Shown piece after piece: positions 13,201 to 22,579 of a stretch of DNA of 29,202 bases. Each line of letters starts with the position of its first letter. Positions within the stretch are counted from its first letter, which is position 1. The translations under genes were made by a program, and so were the position numbers. Source of the DNA: a virus; the IMG/VR virus record IMGVR_UViG_3300031746_000122, positions 1 to 29,202 of that record. The stretch is one strand, 5' to 3'. The notes below the pieces were generated by a model. The model saw nothing but the letters and a program-made list of their open reading frames with translations, had not been told where the DNA came from and ran no database searches.

Positions 13201-16200
13201 GCGGAACCTCTTCCACATGAGCCATCCCTTGTGGAATGTTTCATAGGTAGAGCGAGACAGAGAACCTTCTGGCAATTTAATGCCAGCATCCATCATCGCA
13301 CCAAACATACCCATAGCGTATGCGTCTTGCTCACCTATTGGGAGAGAAAGGATTTTCTCAGGCGTAACGCCATAGAACTTGGCAACGGCAACAGCATTTC
13401 TTTCGCGGTTCTTTTCCAAAGAAGACCGCTCATCACTGGTTAAGAACTTGTCAATGACGTGCCATGCTTCATGGTAGACAGCATCTCCCGGAGAAGCGCC
13501 GCTCTCAAGGTCAGTAGCCAAGTAAATAATGCCAGCAACATCGTCATATGCTCCAGCAGCATTGCCTTTGGCAACGCCACCAGACCGTTCTGCGGCTGTT
13601 GCATCTTCCATGCTGATTGTGTTCATGAACTCGACGCCAGCCTTGTCTCCGACTAGACGCTCAACAATACCACGCAGTTCATCATACAATGGCTGGGCAT
13701 CGGCTTTAGCCTTTGGCTCCAGTTGTTGCATTGCAGCATATTGTGCAGCTGGTTTCTTACCTTCAACTTCAAACCGAGCGCCAAGTTTAATCAAACGATC
13801 AAATACCGCTTCAAACTTTTCACTGCTTTTACTTATCGAGGCTTCCATTGCCGACCTGCCGGATGAAGTAAAATCAGTTCCCAACATTTCAAGTAGGGTT
13901 CTATCAAGATAGTATTTGCCACCTTTGTTTTTAGCTTTTGGAACAACAATTTTAACCAAATTATTCCAAGTATTAACATTAATCATAACATCTTGTGTTG
14001 GAGTAACCAAAGTTGTGGGAAGTTTATCACCTTGAAAAAAGTGATCTCTAAATTCTTTGCCTGTTTTTAGAATAACTTTAGACGAGCCAAAGGCTTGATC
14101 AAGCGTCTTAACACCGACAGGGAGCATGATGCCTTGCTTCAATTCACCATCATCTGTCGTGAAGTTAATGATTGTCCCTTTGCCATTGATCAAATCAAAC
14201 CCGGCAAGGATATTACCCGTAGCTATAACGCGCTTGTCACGAATATCTGATTTAGCAAGATCGTTAAAAATTTTGACAGTCATTTTCTCTTCATCAGCCC
14301 AACTTGGATTGCTGATAACAGTTCTTTGACCATATTCACCATCAATCTGAAGTTGGGAAAACGGCATTGTTAACATTGGCTGTGCTGACGGAAGAGCAAA
14401 TGTTACTCGCCAATCTCCAAGAGCAAGCGGGTTTTTAGTTTTGCCACCACGGGCAACACTAACAACCAAGCCAACACTTGTTTCCCCATTAGGCCCAGTT
14501 ACACGAACGCGCCGACCGGGAACCAGCATATCTGATGCGACGTTAAACGCAGAACGGATAGCCCAGAGACGGTCGCTTTCCTTAGTTTGTTTATTGGATT
14601 CTGTCTCATCAAGGATTGCTCTTTCATAGAGTTTAAAATCCTTCACAGCCTCGGAATAAAAATTTTGCGATTTATCTCGCAGAAGCTTGCTTATTCTAAG
14701 GTATTTTAAAGCCTCGATATCATCTGGTGGAATTTCCTTAATGTCATTGGCATCGACAACTTTATCTATCGCATCTCGCATAGATATTGGCTTGCCTTGA
14801 CGTTTTACGTCATAATGTCCGTAGACAACAGGTTTTGTAAATGGGCTATCCCCTTCACCTGCTTGCGCTACTTTTTCTTCAATTAATTTTGCGTCAAGAT
14901 CGAGAGTTTTGGCTTCAAGAGTATTAACCCCTTGAGCTTCAAGTTGTTCCATTAAATCTTTATAACGAGCTTCAAGCTCGACATAAATTTCTTCCTGTTC
15001 TTTAAGACGCAATAGAACAAGACGACCCGTTAGCTTCCGCATTAAATCAAAGTTATCAGCTTTGCTATCTTTTCTATCCACACTAATTTCTACATTAAGG
15101 CGATCTTGTAATTCAGGATTATCTTCCATGAAAGCAACTGCTACCTGATCACCATATTCATTCATAAAGTCTGGAGCATTTTCAGCTGACAATGCTCCTT
15201 TACGAGCGCCAGTTGTATTGGCGGCAAGTGAGGCCATTTTTTTGGACAACACGGCAGCCGGACGTTTTTCAGCCGGGATATTGGCAATCATCTGAATGTA
15301 TTCAGGCAGCACAACTTGGCCCGTCCGGTGAACACGGCCAAGCATCTGCATATGCGTATCAATATTGGCTTCCGGTTGGACAAGAATCATTTGGCGTTTT
15401 TGTTGATTTTTGAACTTTTCACTTGCGTGGATTGAAAGACCAGTCGCCCCCGCTTGGTTTAAGACGATAACGTCCATATCAAGGTTGTTGAAAGCATTGA
15501 TCGTATTACGACGACCCTTGACGTTTAATTCTGAAGCTGGGCGAGAAGAAAGAACTGGTTTTTTACCAGAGTAATCAATGGTTAAACCACGGCCAGTTAT
15601 TTCTCCAACCTTATATCCTTTCTTCTGAAGTTCATTTTTCATGTAGTCGATTGGAGATATTGGAAGTTTTGAAAGGTCTAAATTAGAAATGTAATCTTTG
15701 ATGGCGTGAAACATTCTAACGCCACCTTCTCCAAGTTGTTCATTTGTTAATAAAACTTTTTCAGCTTTTTCACCTTTGAACATAAATGGTCTTTTTATTG
15801 TGATATATCTGTTGCGTTCTAAATAACGCATCAAAAGATCGTTAAAATCCATATCAATTATGTCACCATTTTCTAATGGTTTAATTTTTATAGACCCTGT
15901 ACTTGAACGTACAAACTCTGTTGAATTTGCATCTCCTTGTTCTTGAATTTCTTTTAAAAACGCTCCCATTGTATTGGCAACGGTGAGAACTGGTTTCTTG
16001 CCGTTTTTAAGAGATTCTATAGCCAAATCTACAGCTGGCTTAACTTTCATGGCTAAGAGCATTTGGCTTACAATGTTGTGCATAAGAGCAGTAAAGTTAA
16101 TAGATTCAGCCCCAGCTCCACCTGTTGAACTATCTGGCGATATAGATTTAGCTTCTGCTTTAATATCTTTTGAAATTTCACTTGTAATGTTAGCAACATA

Positions 16201-19200
16201 GTCAGAGAACCTTTGAATTTGTGATAAAGCATCACAAAAATCATCATAGGTTTTTAAATCAACACTTACTTCACGGGCATCATACGTTACACCAGCAAAC
16301 GACCGTTCACGCCGGATGTACTGCCCAGCATCCGCAAGCATGGATGCAACAACTTGCTGCATCGGGATGCCACCATTTTGGATAGCTTCTGCTAGAGCTT
16401 CAGGGCTACTAACCGCTTTGCTCATATCGGTCTTGTAATAAAGGTCCATAACGTCTGGACGCTTGGCATACGTTGCCGACGAGTAAAAAACAGCCTTAGC
16501 CTCTCCAACTAAATTGCGGACAAATTGAGCGCGGCTCATTCCTTCATCATTATCTGCATTAGCTGAGCCGCCAGCATTATGACTTTCATCCAGAATTAAT
16601 AAAGATTTAGAAGCAATAGCTTCTAAGAAAGTTTGACGCTCTGTTTGTTTTCCCTTAACCGTTTGCATCTGGTTATAAGTTGTAAAAACAATATTGTAAT
16701 CCCCAATGCTACCTTGGGTTGCAAGCTGTTTAAGAAGATCATTATGTTTAGCACCCGTCTTCAGGGTAACTTCACCATCCTCATCTAATGGGACAGACTC
16801 ATTTGAGTTGGTCATTAAAATTCTTGGGTTTTTGCCGCCCAAGATATCTTGAATGCCAATATCATTCATATCACGATACATATCGCCATAAAGGTTTGGC
16901 TTTTCTGTTGTGAAAATTGGGATCATCTTATTCTTCAACGCATACCGGATAACACCCGCATTAACGCGACCTTTACCAATGCCTGTTTGATCTCCAATGA
17001 TAAAGCCAGCGCCCTTTTCAAAATTGTCAATGGCCATGCCAAGGGCATCAACTTGCTCAGCAGAAAAGTATTTTGCAAGGTCATCAATCTTGTAGCCTAA
17101 TTTTTCAGCAACAAATTTATCAATGCTACCATGTTTAGTTTCTATTTTATTCAAAGCATTTTGAGTCGCTGTTTTCATATTAATTGGAACAAGTGTTCCC
17201 AAGCCTTGAGTCTTGGTAGACTTAGGTTCATATGAAACTTGTCCAGCAGTTTCTTGTTCACGCTGTTTTGGTTCTATTTTTTTTGTTGGTAATTCTTCCG
17301 GCTGTGAAGGAGGGGTTACAGATTCCTCTGTTGTAGTACTTTTATTTAATCCTGATTCCCCATCAGGAGCCAACTGATCGAGTCGCTTGGTGTTTCCCCG
17401 TTCAGTGCTTGTTTCAGGCTCTGATGGTTTAACACTTGATCCAAGTTGGGGTTGCTCGACACTAGGTTGTTTAGAAATTCCTCCAGTGGTTGAAACGCCG
17501 GATTTCCCCCCAGAAGGTCGTTGTCCGACATCATCCTCACCACCTCCACTTGTTGTTGCACTCTTTCCTTTGGAGTCAGGCTGCTGAATTGTTTCCACAG
17601 GTGGTCGTACAGGGCGTTTTTCATTTGAAATGTGTTCATTTGCCAACTTTTCCTTTAACTGATCCCAAGACGTAATTATTTCAGGAGCCTTTACAGCAGG
17701 AAGGCTACGGCCTTCTGTCTTACCCCTGCCATTAATAACAATCACATCGACAGGCCAACTTGCTCCCTGTTTGGAGTAGAGTTTTCCATCGACTGTAAAG
17801 TGATCCGTAACTTTATATTTGTTATAAAGGGTGTAATAAAATTCTCTCTTAGACTTTATGTTGTAAGCGTCTTCACGTTCATCTGCTTGATAAGCGTTTA
17901 GAATGTCTGCATTTTTGCCAGTAAAAGGATTTACGCTTCCAACAATTAAAACTGCACGACCATCATCGTCCATTTCTTCAAGAGCTTTTAATGAAATGGC
18001 ATGATCAATCTCTTTTGTCTTGTAACCTTCTTGAGCAAAATCAAGATTGAACACTTTGTTATTGCCATTTTCATCCTTAACCGTTCCAAATGGGGGGTTA
18101 GCAATGATTACATTGGCAGACTTGTTAGGCGTTATCTGGTTGATTGTTGCGGCATCATGCCCAGTTGCCTTAAACCCTTGCTTTTCAAGGTTACGGCGAC
18201 GAACGGCATTAAGCTCATTAGCATGAGATTTGTTCTGATCTGCCCCAATAAGCAACGCGCCGTTGCCAGCTGTAGGTTCAAGAACTGTTGTGCCTTTGTC
18301 AATTCCAGCAAGGCGGGATGCGACATAAGCCAACGGAACTGGAGTCGAGTAGGCTTGTTGAAGGATACTGGTAGATGTACGAGTTGATAGGGTTGGTTGT
18401 TTATTATAAAGATTTACTAAATTGTCATAGGTATCAACTGTAGAATTTCCTTCATCTACAATCTTCCTTGCCTTCCTAACGATAGCAAGCTCCATAGCTT
18501 CTTCAACTAGCTTATCGTCCTCAGTGCCTACTGTTTCTTTGGCAATTTTACGAGCTTGGAGAATGTTTTTAAAACCATCTGATCCAAGGACAGGCTCAAA
18601 AGCATTAGATAACTTATCAATATTGTCCTCTTCCTTCAAAGGAGGGGCAACATTTTCAGTGATTGCTTCTTCTGTGTTGATTGGAGACTCAGATGTTGGT
18701 TTAGTTAAATTGCCTTCTTCCAGAGGCGCTTCATCTGCATTCCCAAAAGGAGACTGATAATTAGGTTTTGCACCAATCAAATCTGCAAAATCGCGGTTTT
18801 GTCGGTTATGCTCTTCCTCGCTTATGGTAGGAATATCGGAAACAGGAGCTTCAGCATCAGGAGTAGAAACAGGAGGAGGAGCTAGAAAATTAGGATTTAG
18901 CGGCGGCCCTGCAAATGGAGCAACAGTTTCAGGAGCTACTGCGACTTCCGGCTGTGGAAGAGGGGCTATAGCTTCCTCAACAGACTTTATTGGAAGTTGT
19001 GCAGGTGCTTCTATAATAGGCGTCTCAATAGGAGAAGCGGCTGCTTCTTTGATTGCAGTAAGAGGTGATGCACCTTCTTCAACAAGCTGTTCAGCTTTTG
19101 CAGATGGAGCTTGAGTTTCTGGAGCCAAGGCTGGTGGCTTTTGTCCCATTGCCTGTTCAATTGCAGAATTGACTGTGTTTTGAAGGTCAGCAATTCTCTC

Positions 19201-20814
19201 TGGTGATATTGAATTAACAATGTTCTCTGCTTCAACAAGTTCATTTCTGGAGAAGCCTGTTGCAGTTTCACTAGATTGATAATCTTCCAACAGTTTTTTA
19301 GCGTTATTAACAGTGGTTAAAGTATCAATAGCCTGCTGAACTTCAGGAGGAATATTTACTACTGGGGCTTCAGGAGCCGGAATTACTTCCGGCCCCCGCG
19401 CCTCAACAACACCAGCCGGGGAAGGCGGCTGTGCCGGAGCTGGCTTTGGTGCATTGCCAAATATCTGATCAAAACTCATATTTATAATTTGTTCTGGAGA
19501 ATAACCTTCAGCCTCCAGCTTAGATTCCAATTCTTTTTGTGTTAAATTTTTTGGCTTAACAGATGTAGAGGCAGACGGTTTAACAGGAGCAGCAGGGCCA
19601 CCCGGACCCGGAAGCAATGGGCGAGGGCCAGTTAACAATGAAGTTCCTGCTGGGCCAGCACCAGATGAAGCCTGACTAGATGGCGTCGGCGTTGACCTCA
19701 TTGCAGCCAATAGTGCAACTGGAATACCCATAGCCGCGCTTTGAGCAGTAAGATCAGCCCATTCAGCCGCCGTCATAGGAGGCGCGTCTTGCATCACAAC
19801 TTTGCCACTAGCATCGGTTAGTGGAGCGCCTGTGTTTGTATTAATTACTGGTATCTGATCAAGATAGCGTTGAGTCGCGCCCTGACCAACCATAATGCCA
19901 GTGCCTAAAATAGCGACTGCAACACCTTCTTTAATATTTGATGGTCCCGGAAGAGCGCCTAATGCAGCATTAAATGCACCAGAAACTGCGCCTTTTTGTT
20001 TAGCAGCAGTTAAAATTTCATCTTTATTGGCACGATAGACCTGCATAAACTGGTCTTTATCGGTTAATTTGCCGCCACGTTTTTCTATTTCATCAAGAAC
20101 AGATTGATTATAGGTTGTAGTAGCACCATAAAGACCAGCGCCAACAGGGCCACCAAAAACAGTAGAAAAAATCATAGGTGCGCTTTGAACAACCATTCCG
20201 GTCATACTTTTAGCCGCACCCATAGGATCATCTTCAATTGCTGCAAGAGTTTCAGATGTCCAGTCTTTCAAAGTACCAGACTCAACAGCCTTTTTATATT
20301 TTTTGCTAAATTCTGATTTTGGAAGAGCTGCAATCTCTGCTTTAGTTTTATCTATCGCTGCCAATTCTGGAGCAAGATTTTCAGGAGCTTTAAATACTTT
20401 ATAACCTACCAATGCACGTTGATATGCTTCAATTTTATCATTGTTGGACCCGTCTTGATTATTTGCTTGAAGTTCATTAATGCGATTTTGGATATTATCT
20501 ATTTGGTCAGCAGTATTAAAACCTTGACCAGCGGCCATAACCTGCGCTTGCTTTTTAAGCTCCAATGCACCCGGAATTTCAGCTTCTGACAATGTTTTAA
20601 AACCGGGGACATATTCGTCAACAACGCCAAGGACTGTATTGGCAGCACTTTCCAACCGGGGCATACCTGTCCCCGTAAAGATATTTTTTGGTGCTACTTC
20701 TTCTGGTCGTGGCGTCGGCTCCGGGATTGAAGTTATTGGGTCATTTTCCCAAAATTTACCACCGCCACCAGCACCTTGAGATACCAATGGATCGTCTTCC
20801 CAGAATTTTGCCAT
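10270..20814 (-). CDS. Giant polyvalent virion protein: methylase, SNO helicase, metallopeptidase-like, LPD38
   Basis: 3514 residues, more than a third of the window. The N-terminus repeats a FWExDP motif twice (KFWEDDPLV, KFWENDPIT), followed by helical and small-residue-rich segments. A Pro/Ala-rich disordered stretch covers about 370-720. An N6-adenine methylase follows, with motif I LEPTAGNGA (845-853) and motif IV NPPFG (906-910). After a Ser/Gly/Pro linker (about 1060-1200) comes a strawberry-notch-type SF2 helicase: GDQTGIGKGR (1274-1283), DESH (1409-1412), YSSATY, GATGLSIHA near 1790 and GRVHRTGQ (1826-1833). A coiled coil lies near 1935-1980. HEAWH at 2448-2452 marks a zinc-peptidase-like domain. 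The last 600 residues fit LPD38, including a hydrophobic segment near 3150-3170, and the end is lysine-rich. P1 DarB and Bcep22-group giant proteins have similar methylase-helicase cores and travel in the virion, so an injected anti-restriction role is the best inference. It is the last gene of the late operon. Confidence 0.9.
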   Translation of the reverse strand: MAKFWEDDPLVSQGAGGGGKFWENDPITSIPEPTPRPEEVAPKNIFTGTGMPRLESAANTVLGVVDEYVPGFKTLSEAEIPGALELKKQAQVMAAGQGFNTADQIDNIQNRINELQANNQDGSNNDKIEAYQRALVGYKVFKAPENLAPELAAIDKTKAEIAALPKSEFSKKYKKAVESGTLKDWTSETLAAIEDDPMGAAKSMTGMVVQSAPMIFSTVFGGPVGAGLYGATTTYNQSVLDEIEKRGGKLTDKDQFMQVYRANKDEILTAAKQKGAVSGAFNAALGALPGPSNIKEGVAVAILGTGIMVGQGATQRYLDQIPVINTNTGAPLTDASGKVVMQDAPPMTAAEWADLTAQSAAMGIPVALLAAMRSTPTPSSQASSGAGPAGTSLLTGPRPLLPGPGGPAAPVKPSASTSVKPKNLTQKELESKLEAEGYSPEQIINMSFDQIFGNAPKPAPAQPPSPAGVVEARGPEVIPAPEAPVVNIPPEVQQAIDTLTTVNNAKKLLEDYQSSETATGFSRNELVEAENIVNSISPERIADLQNTVNSAIEQAMGQKPPALAPETQAPSAKAEQLVEEGASPLTAIKEAAASPIETPIIEAPAQLPIKSVEEAIAPLPQPEVAVAPETVAPFAGPPLNPNFLAPPPVSTPDAEAPVSDIPTISEEEHNRQNRDFADLIGAKPNYQSPFGNADEAPLEEGNLTKPTSESPINTEEAITENVAPPLKEEDNIDKLSNAFEPVLGSDGFKNILQARKIAKETVGTEDDKLVEEAMELAIVRKARKIVDEGNSTVDTYDNLVNLYNKQPTLSTRTSTSILQQAYSTPVPLAYVASRLAGIDKGTTVLEPTAGNGALLIGADQNKSHANELNAVRRRNLEKQGFKATGHDAATINQITPNKSANVIIANPPFGTVKDENGNNKVFNLDFAQEGYKTKEIDHAISLKALEEMDDDGRAVLIVGSVNPFTGKNADILNAYQADEREDAYNIKSKREFYYTLYNKYKVTDHFTVDGKLYSKQGASWPVDVIVINGRGKTEGRSLPAVKAPEIITSWDQLKEKLANEHISNEKRPVRPPVETIQQPDSKGKSATTSGGGEDDVGQRPSGGKSGVSTTGGISKQPSVEQPQLGSSVKPSEPETSTERGNTKRLDQLAPDGESGLNKSTTTEESVTPPSQPEELPTKKIEPKQREQETAGQVSYEPKSTKTQGLGTLVPINMKTATQNALNKIETKHGSIDKFVAEKLGYKIDDLAKYFSAEQVDALGMAIDNFEKGAGFIIGDQTGIGKGRVNAGVIRYALKNKMIPIFTTEKPNLYGDMYRDMNDIGIQDILGGKNPRILMTNSNESVPLDEDGEVTLKTGAKHNDLLKQLATQGSIGDYNIVFTTYNQMQTVKGKQTERQTFLEAIASKSLLILDESHNAGGSANADNDEGMSRAQFVRNLVGEAKAVFYSSATYAKRPDVMDLYYKTDMSKAVSSPEALAEAIQNGGIPMQQVVASMLADAGQYIRRERSFAGVTYDAREVSVDLKTYDDFCDALSQIQRFSDYVANITSEISKDIKAEAKSISPDSSTGGAGAESINFTALMHNIVSQMLLAMKVKPAVDLAIESLKNGKKPVLTVANTMGAFLKEIQEQGDANSTEFVRSSTGSIKIKPLENGDIIDMDFNDLLMRYLERNRYITIKRPFMFKGEKAEKVLLTNEQLGEGGVRMFHAIKDYISNLDLSKLPISPIDYMKNELQKKGYKVGEITGRGLTIDYSGKKPVLSSRPASELNVKGRRNTINAFNNLDMDVIVLNQAGATGLSIHASEKFKNQQKRQMILVQPEANIDTHMQMLGRVHRTGQVVLPEYIQMIANIPAEKRPAAVLSKKMASLAANTTGARKGALSAENAPDFMNEYGDQVAVAFMEDNPELQDRLNVEISVDRKDSKADNFDLMRKLTGRLVLLRLKEQEEIYVELEARYKDLMEQLEAQGVNTLEAKTLDLDAKLIEEKVAQAGEGDSPFTKPVVYGHYDVKRQGKPISMRDAIDKVVDANDIKEIPPDDIEALKYLRISKLLRDKSQNFYSEAVKDFKLYERAILDETESNKQTKESDRLWAIRSAFNVASDMLVPGRRVRVTGPNGETSVGLVVSVARGGKTKNPLALGDWRVTFALPSAQPMLTMPFSQLQIDGEYGQRTVISNPSWADEEKMTVKIFNDLAKSDIRDKRVIATGNILAGFDLINGKGTIINFTTDDGELKQGIMLPVGVKTLDQAFGSSKVILKTGKEFRDHFFQGDKLPTTLVTPTQDVMINVNTWNNLVKIVVPKAKNKGGKYYLDRTLLEMLGTDFTSSGRSAMEASISKSSEKFEAVFDRLIKLGARFEVEGKKPAAQYAAMQQLEPKAKADAQPLYDELRGIVERLVGDKAGVEFMNTISMEDATAAERSGGVAKGNAAGAYDDVAGIIYLATDLESGASPGDAVYHEAWHVIDKFLTSDERSSLEKNRERNAVAVAKFYGVTPEKILSLPIGEQDAYAMGMFGAMMDAGIKLPEGSLSRSTYETFHKGWLMWKRFRNAVKKFMGFRDASTVFTDFYFGSMSDRIEQTAEDMASRIGLPELKLSFMAMGRRRNAAPQSTNFEMPSSNFGKELLYGLVEKYNDLREVQKVIEEFRGSPLPESMDAYLALQLYNDRAINRQKVAWDSEVKPLLKALQENKIADTDFSEFLYARHAEERNAEMAKRDAIKFPVGGSGMKTDEADRILDEFRRDGTFNTMNLLANRFVYPMLKRDLRDRFNAGLLTSEQYDQYTKGYQYYVPLTGFAEDEAQPNSAPPQVGRGFSLRGKEFKSATGRKSRARNPLINAIQKRMDGIVRAEKAKVDKALYELVKNNPNEELAKIMNPFNVPKRRILASDGTVVEVPDFGMLNLDVSLPVKIDGKQHYIVFNDDNPNMVRLVKALKNMNENTTEVMKHIMTVGRFMSKINTTWVPDFFLVNFPRDIQDAMINMYGSKKGLNTEFVKEFSSSAKTIFKVVTGQTLSNQEKSIYNEWILSGGKMDFGGFETIERAQEKINDAMREAFKVKDSNPEEMVRLLKKGGLTTLEAMEKVNQLFEDTIRFAVYRAARKNGYTTAKAAQLSRRATVDFRAKGAWMPWINALKPFLAARIGGIRSMVRLYKGGKRGRQLLAALFAACLLNSLMAFFMSEDDENEPGKKKYFTQVKGYERLTHLILPFTNSEGNYYKIPYGFILNPIAVMADNLVAVSFGQIEPINAAVNMVTSWTDSFNPLGNGSMVHSILPFGFQQLVETSVNRDWKGQKIHPEVYPGQENFPAAQEAFPSTSDESKSIADWLSRATNGDAYNKGWLDIYPGTIDYWAQNLTQGIGSFVKGGYKALENTWEGIDTPYQKMPFFRRFLTNTDKISDNKYFETKSEVTAMERQMSNAYQHYVKNNKDAEAKETAFRLAEKLDVNLRGKEIQTQRGSVPGILKKSEKELDSLKNQIDDIKNNSKIPDDMKEDKIAPLTQKMIDKKMKTMREINEKIKPPPESPLMLLFGQ

Positions 20815-20819
20815 TTTAA

Positions 20820-21530
20820 TTATCCACGTTCACCGGGGCCAGCAGGTTTTGTACGCACATTGCCTTCAGGGTCTATATAAATTGACCCCGGACTTAGCTT
20901 ATCATAAGCATCCCTAGTTGTGATAGTTGGAAATGCACCGCTACCACTACCGCCACCACCGCCAACATCACCGTTAGCACCACCGCCAGAAGCATTACCA
21001 CCTCTCATTGTCTTACGGATTGCCGACATTTGAGACACAATTGCTGCAATTTCTGCCCTTTGATCAAATCCTTCTGCTGCCGCTGCTGCTTCAATTTCTT
21101 CATCCGTCATGTTTACGATAGCTTTTAATTGGGTGTTCAAAGCTGACATTTGTGAATAAGGAGTTCCTTCACCTGTGCCAGTTCTGCCATACCTTTCAGC
21201 GCGAGCCGCCATATACGGGGCTTCCATTGCAAGTTTAGCGCGAGCAAGCTGAAGCTCATCAATCTTGCCTTGAGCGTCTAGTTTTTGCTTCTGCATTGCA
21301 GCAAGAGGAGCTTGAATGCTGTTGGCTGCGATGCCCAGACTCTCGCCAAACCCACCTGTCTTTGTCGGGGACAACAAGCCCTGAGCAAGAGACAACATAA
21401 TAGGGTCAACATTTGACAATGGTGATGTTGGAGCAGCGTTCAGCCTTGCCTGATTGTCAGCAACAGCCTTAGCAAGCAAATCATCATACTGCTTATACCC
21501 AGTAGCAAAAGAGAGTGGACCGTCAGCCAT
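20820..21530 (-). CDS. Probable virion/ejection protein
   Basis: 236 residues, family not named. Helical, alanine- and glutamine-rich N-terminal two thirds (LAAMQKQKLDAQGKIDELQL is amphipathic). A glycine/serine-rich linker covers about residues 175-200. The C-terminal FPTITTRDAYDKLSPGSIYI, then a D-P-E-G-N turn and basic KP, is an ending common to podophage structural proteins encoded near internal virion proteins. GAGGAAG precedes the ATG. The gene sits five bases before the giant gene and two bases after the next virion gene, so all are probably co-expressed late. Confidence 0.7.
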   Translation of the reverse strand: MADGPLSFATGYKQYDDLLAKAVADNQARLNAAPTSPLSNVDPIMLSLAQGLLSPTKTGGFGESLGIAANSIQAPLAAMQKQKLDAQGKIDELQLARAKLAMEAPYMAARAERYGRTGTGEGTPYSQMSALNTQLKAIVNMTDEEIEAAAAAEGFDQRAEIAAIVSQMSAIRKTMRGGNASGGGANGDVGGGGGSGSGAFPTITTRDAYDKLSPGSIYIDPEGNVRTKPAGPGERG

Positions 21531-21532
21531 AA

Positions 21533-22579
21533 TTACTTCCTCTTTTTGCCGCGAGATGAACGACGGTTAGGGTTACGCTTTACCTCGCCGCCCTCTTTAT
21601 ACAATTTCAACCCGCTACCAAGAGCCGCTGCCCCAGCAAGCTGAGCCAATGGTGATGCTTGATAGGAAGCTGCTGGCCCAGTAGCTGTTGTATTTGTAGT
21701 TGTTGAATACGGCAAGCCACGGATAAGATTGTTCATCATAACCAATTGCTCTTTTGGATAATTTTTTTGAGCAACAAAGTCTTGATATGCCAAATCAAGG
21801 TTCTTTTGATTTAAACCTTGTTTTGTAAGGCCAACAGTTTCTTGAGCAGCAATGTCCTTCATGTTCATTGTCTGACCCATCTGGCCAAGCGTACCCATCT
21901 GGCTACCCGCAGTAAGCCTATTGGCAGCTTCATTCTGGGCAATGTTTCCAGCAGTTTTGGCAAGGTCACTCTGGCGGCTAAGGTCTTCCTGAGCTGCTCT
22001 TGTAGATGCTTCATAACCTTCTTGAAGAGCCTTAGACTGAGCAGCAAGTGCGCTTTCTTGAGTATCACGCAATGCGTTGCCAATAGCAGACTGTTGTCCG
22101 GCAGAACCAAACTGGCCAGCACGGATAAAGTTTGCGTTGACGTTTGGCATCAGGTTTTCACGCAAGTTACGCCCGGCAAGAGAACCAATCCGGTCAACAA
22201 CAGCGTTCTCATACGGGTTCATGTATTGCCCGATAACGCTAGGAGCTGTGCGTGATGCGGACTTCATATAAGGCTGCGCTGCACCTCTTATATTGTACTC
22301 GCCACCTTCCTGCGTCATATCAATCGCAGAATTAAGAGTGGGCTGATACATCCCCATTGACTTATCTGTTAGTTTGAACGCTTCTTTTTGTTCCGGCGTA
22401 AAATTAGCCAATCTTGGGCCGCCATATTCCTGATACTTTTCACCTGCTACAGCATTACCCTTGCTAAGAAGGCCAAGGATGTAATCATTCATATACTGTG
22501 GGATGTTTTCAGTTTTTGTCCCGTATGTTGTTGTCGCTGGAGGCGGCTTCCCTTGAAAGAGAAAATCAAGAACACCCAT
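21533..22579 (-). CDS. Probable virion/ejection protein
   Basis: 348 residues. The N-terminus (MGVLDFLFQGKPPPATTTYG, then YGGPRLANFTPEQKEAF) and a long Gln/Ala-rich helical middle (RDTQESALAAQSKALQEGYE) are typical of uncharacterised podophage structural proteins encoded between tail genes and internal virion proteins. Near the end is a small-residue hydrophobic stretch (AQLAGAAALGSGLKLY), then a very basic tail (NRRSSRGKKRK) that could contact DNA. The start overlaps the previous stop (TAATG) and GGGGG lies seven bases upstream. A role in DNA ejection is inferred from position and composition. Confidence 0.7.
   Translation of the reverse strand: MGVLDFLFQGKPPPATTTYGTKTENIPQYMNDYILGLLSKGNAVAGEKYQEYGGPRLANFTPEQKEAFKLTDKSMGMYQPTLNSAIDMTQEGGEYNIRGAAQPYMKSASRTAPSVIGQYMNPYENAVVDRIGSLAGRNLRENLMPNVNANFIRAGQFGSAGQQSAIGNALRDTQESALAAQSKALQEGYEASTRAAQEDLSRQSDLAKTAGNIAQNEAANRLTAGSQMGTLGQMGQTMNMKDIAAQETVGLTKQGLNQKNLDLAYQDFVAQKNYPKEQLVMMNNLIRGLPYSTTTNTTATGPAASYQASPLAQLAGAAALGSGLKLYKEGGEVKRNPNRRSSRGKKRK

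Noticed and set aside
19011-19271. Leucine/glutamine-rich minus-strand ORF inside the giant gene
   Set aside because: Produced by the low-complexity Pro/Ala/Glu codons of the main frame; no ribosome-binding site.
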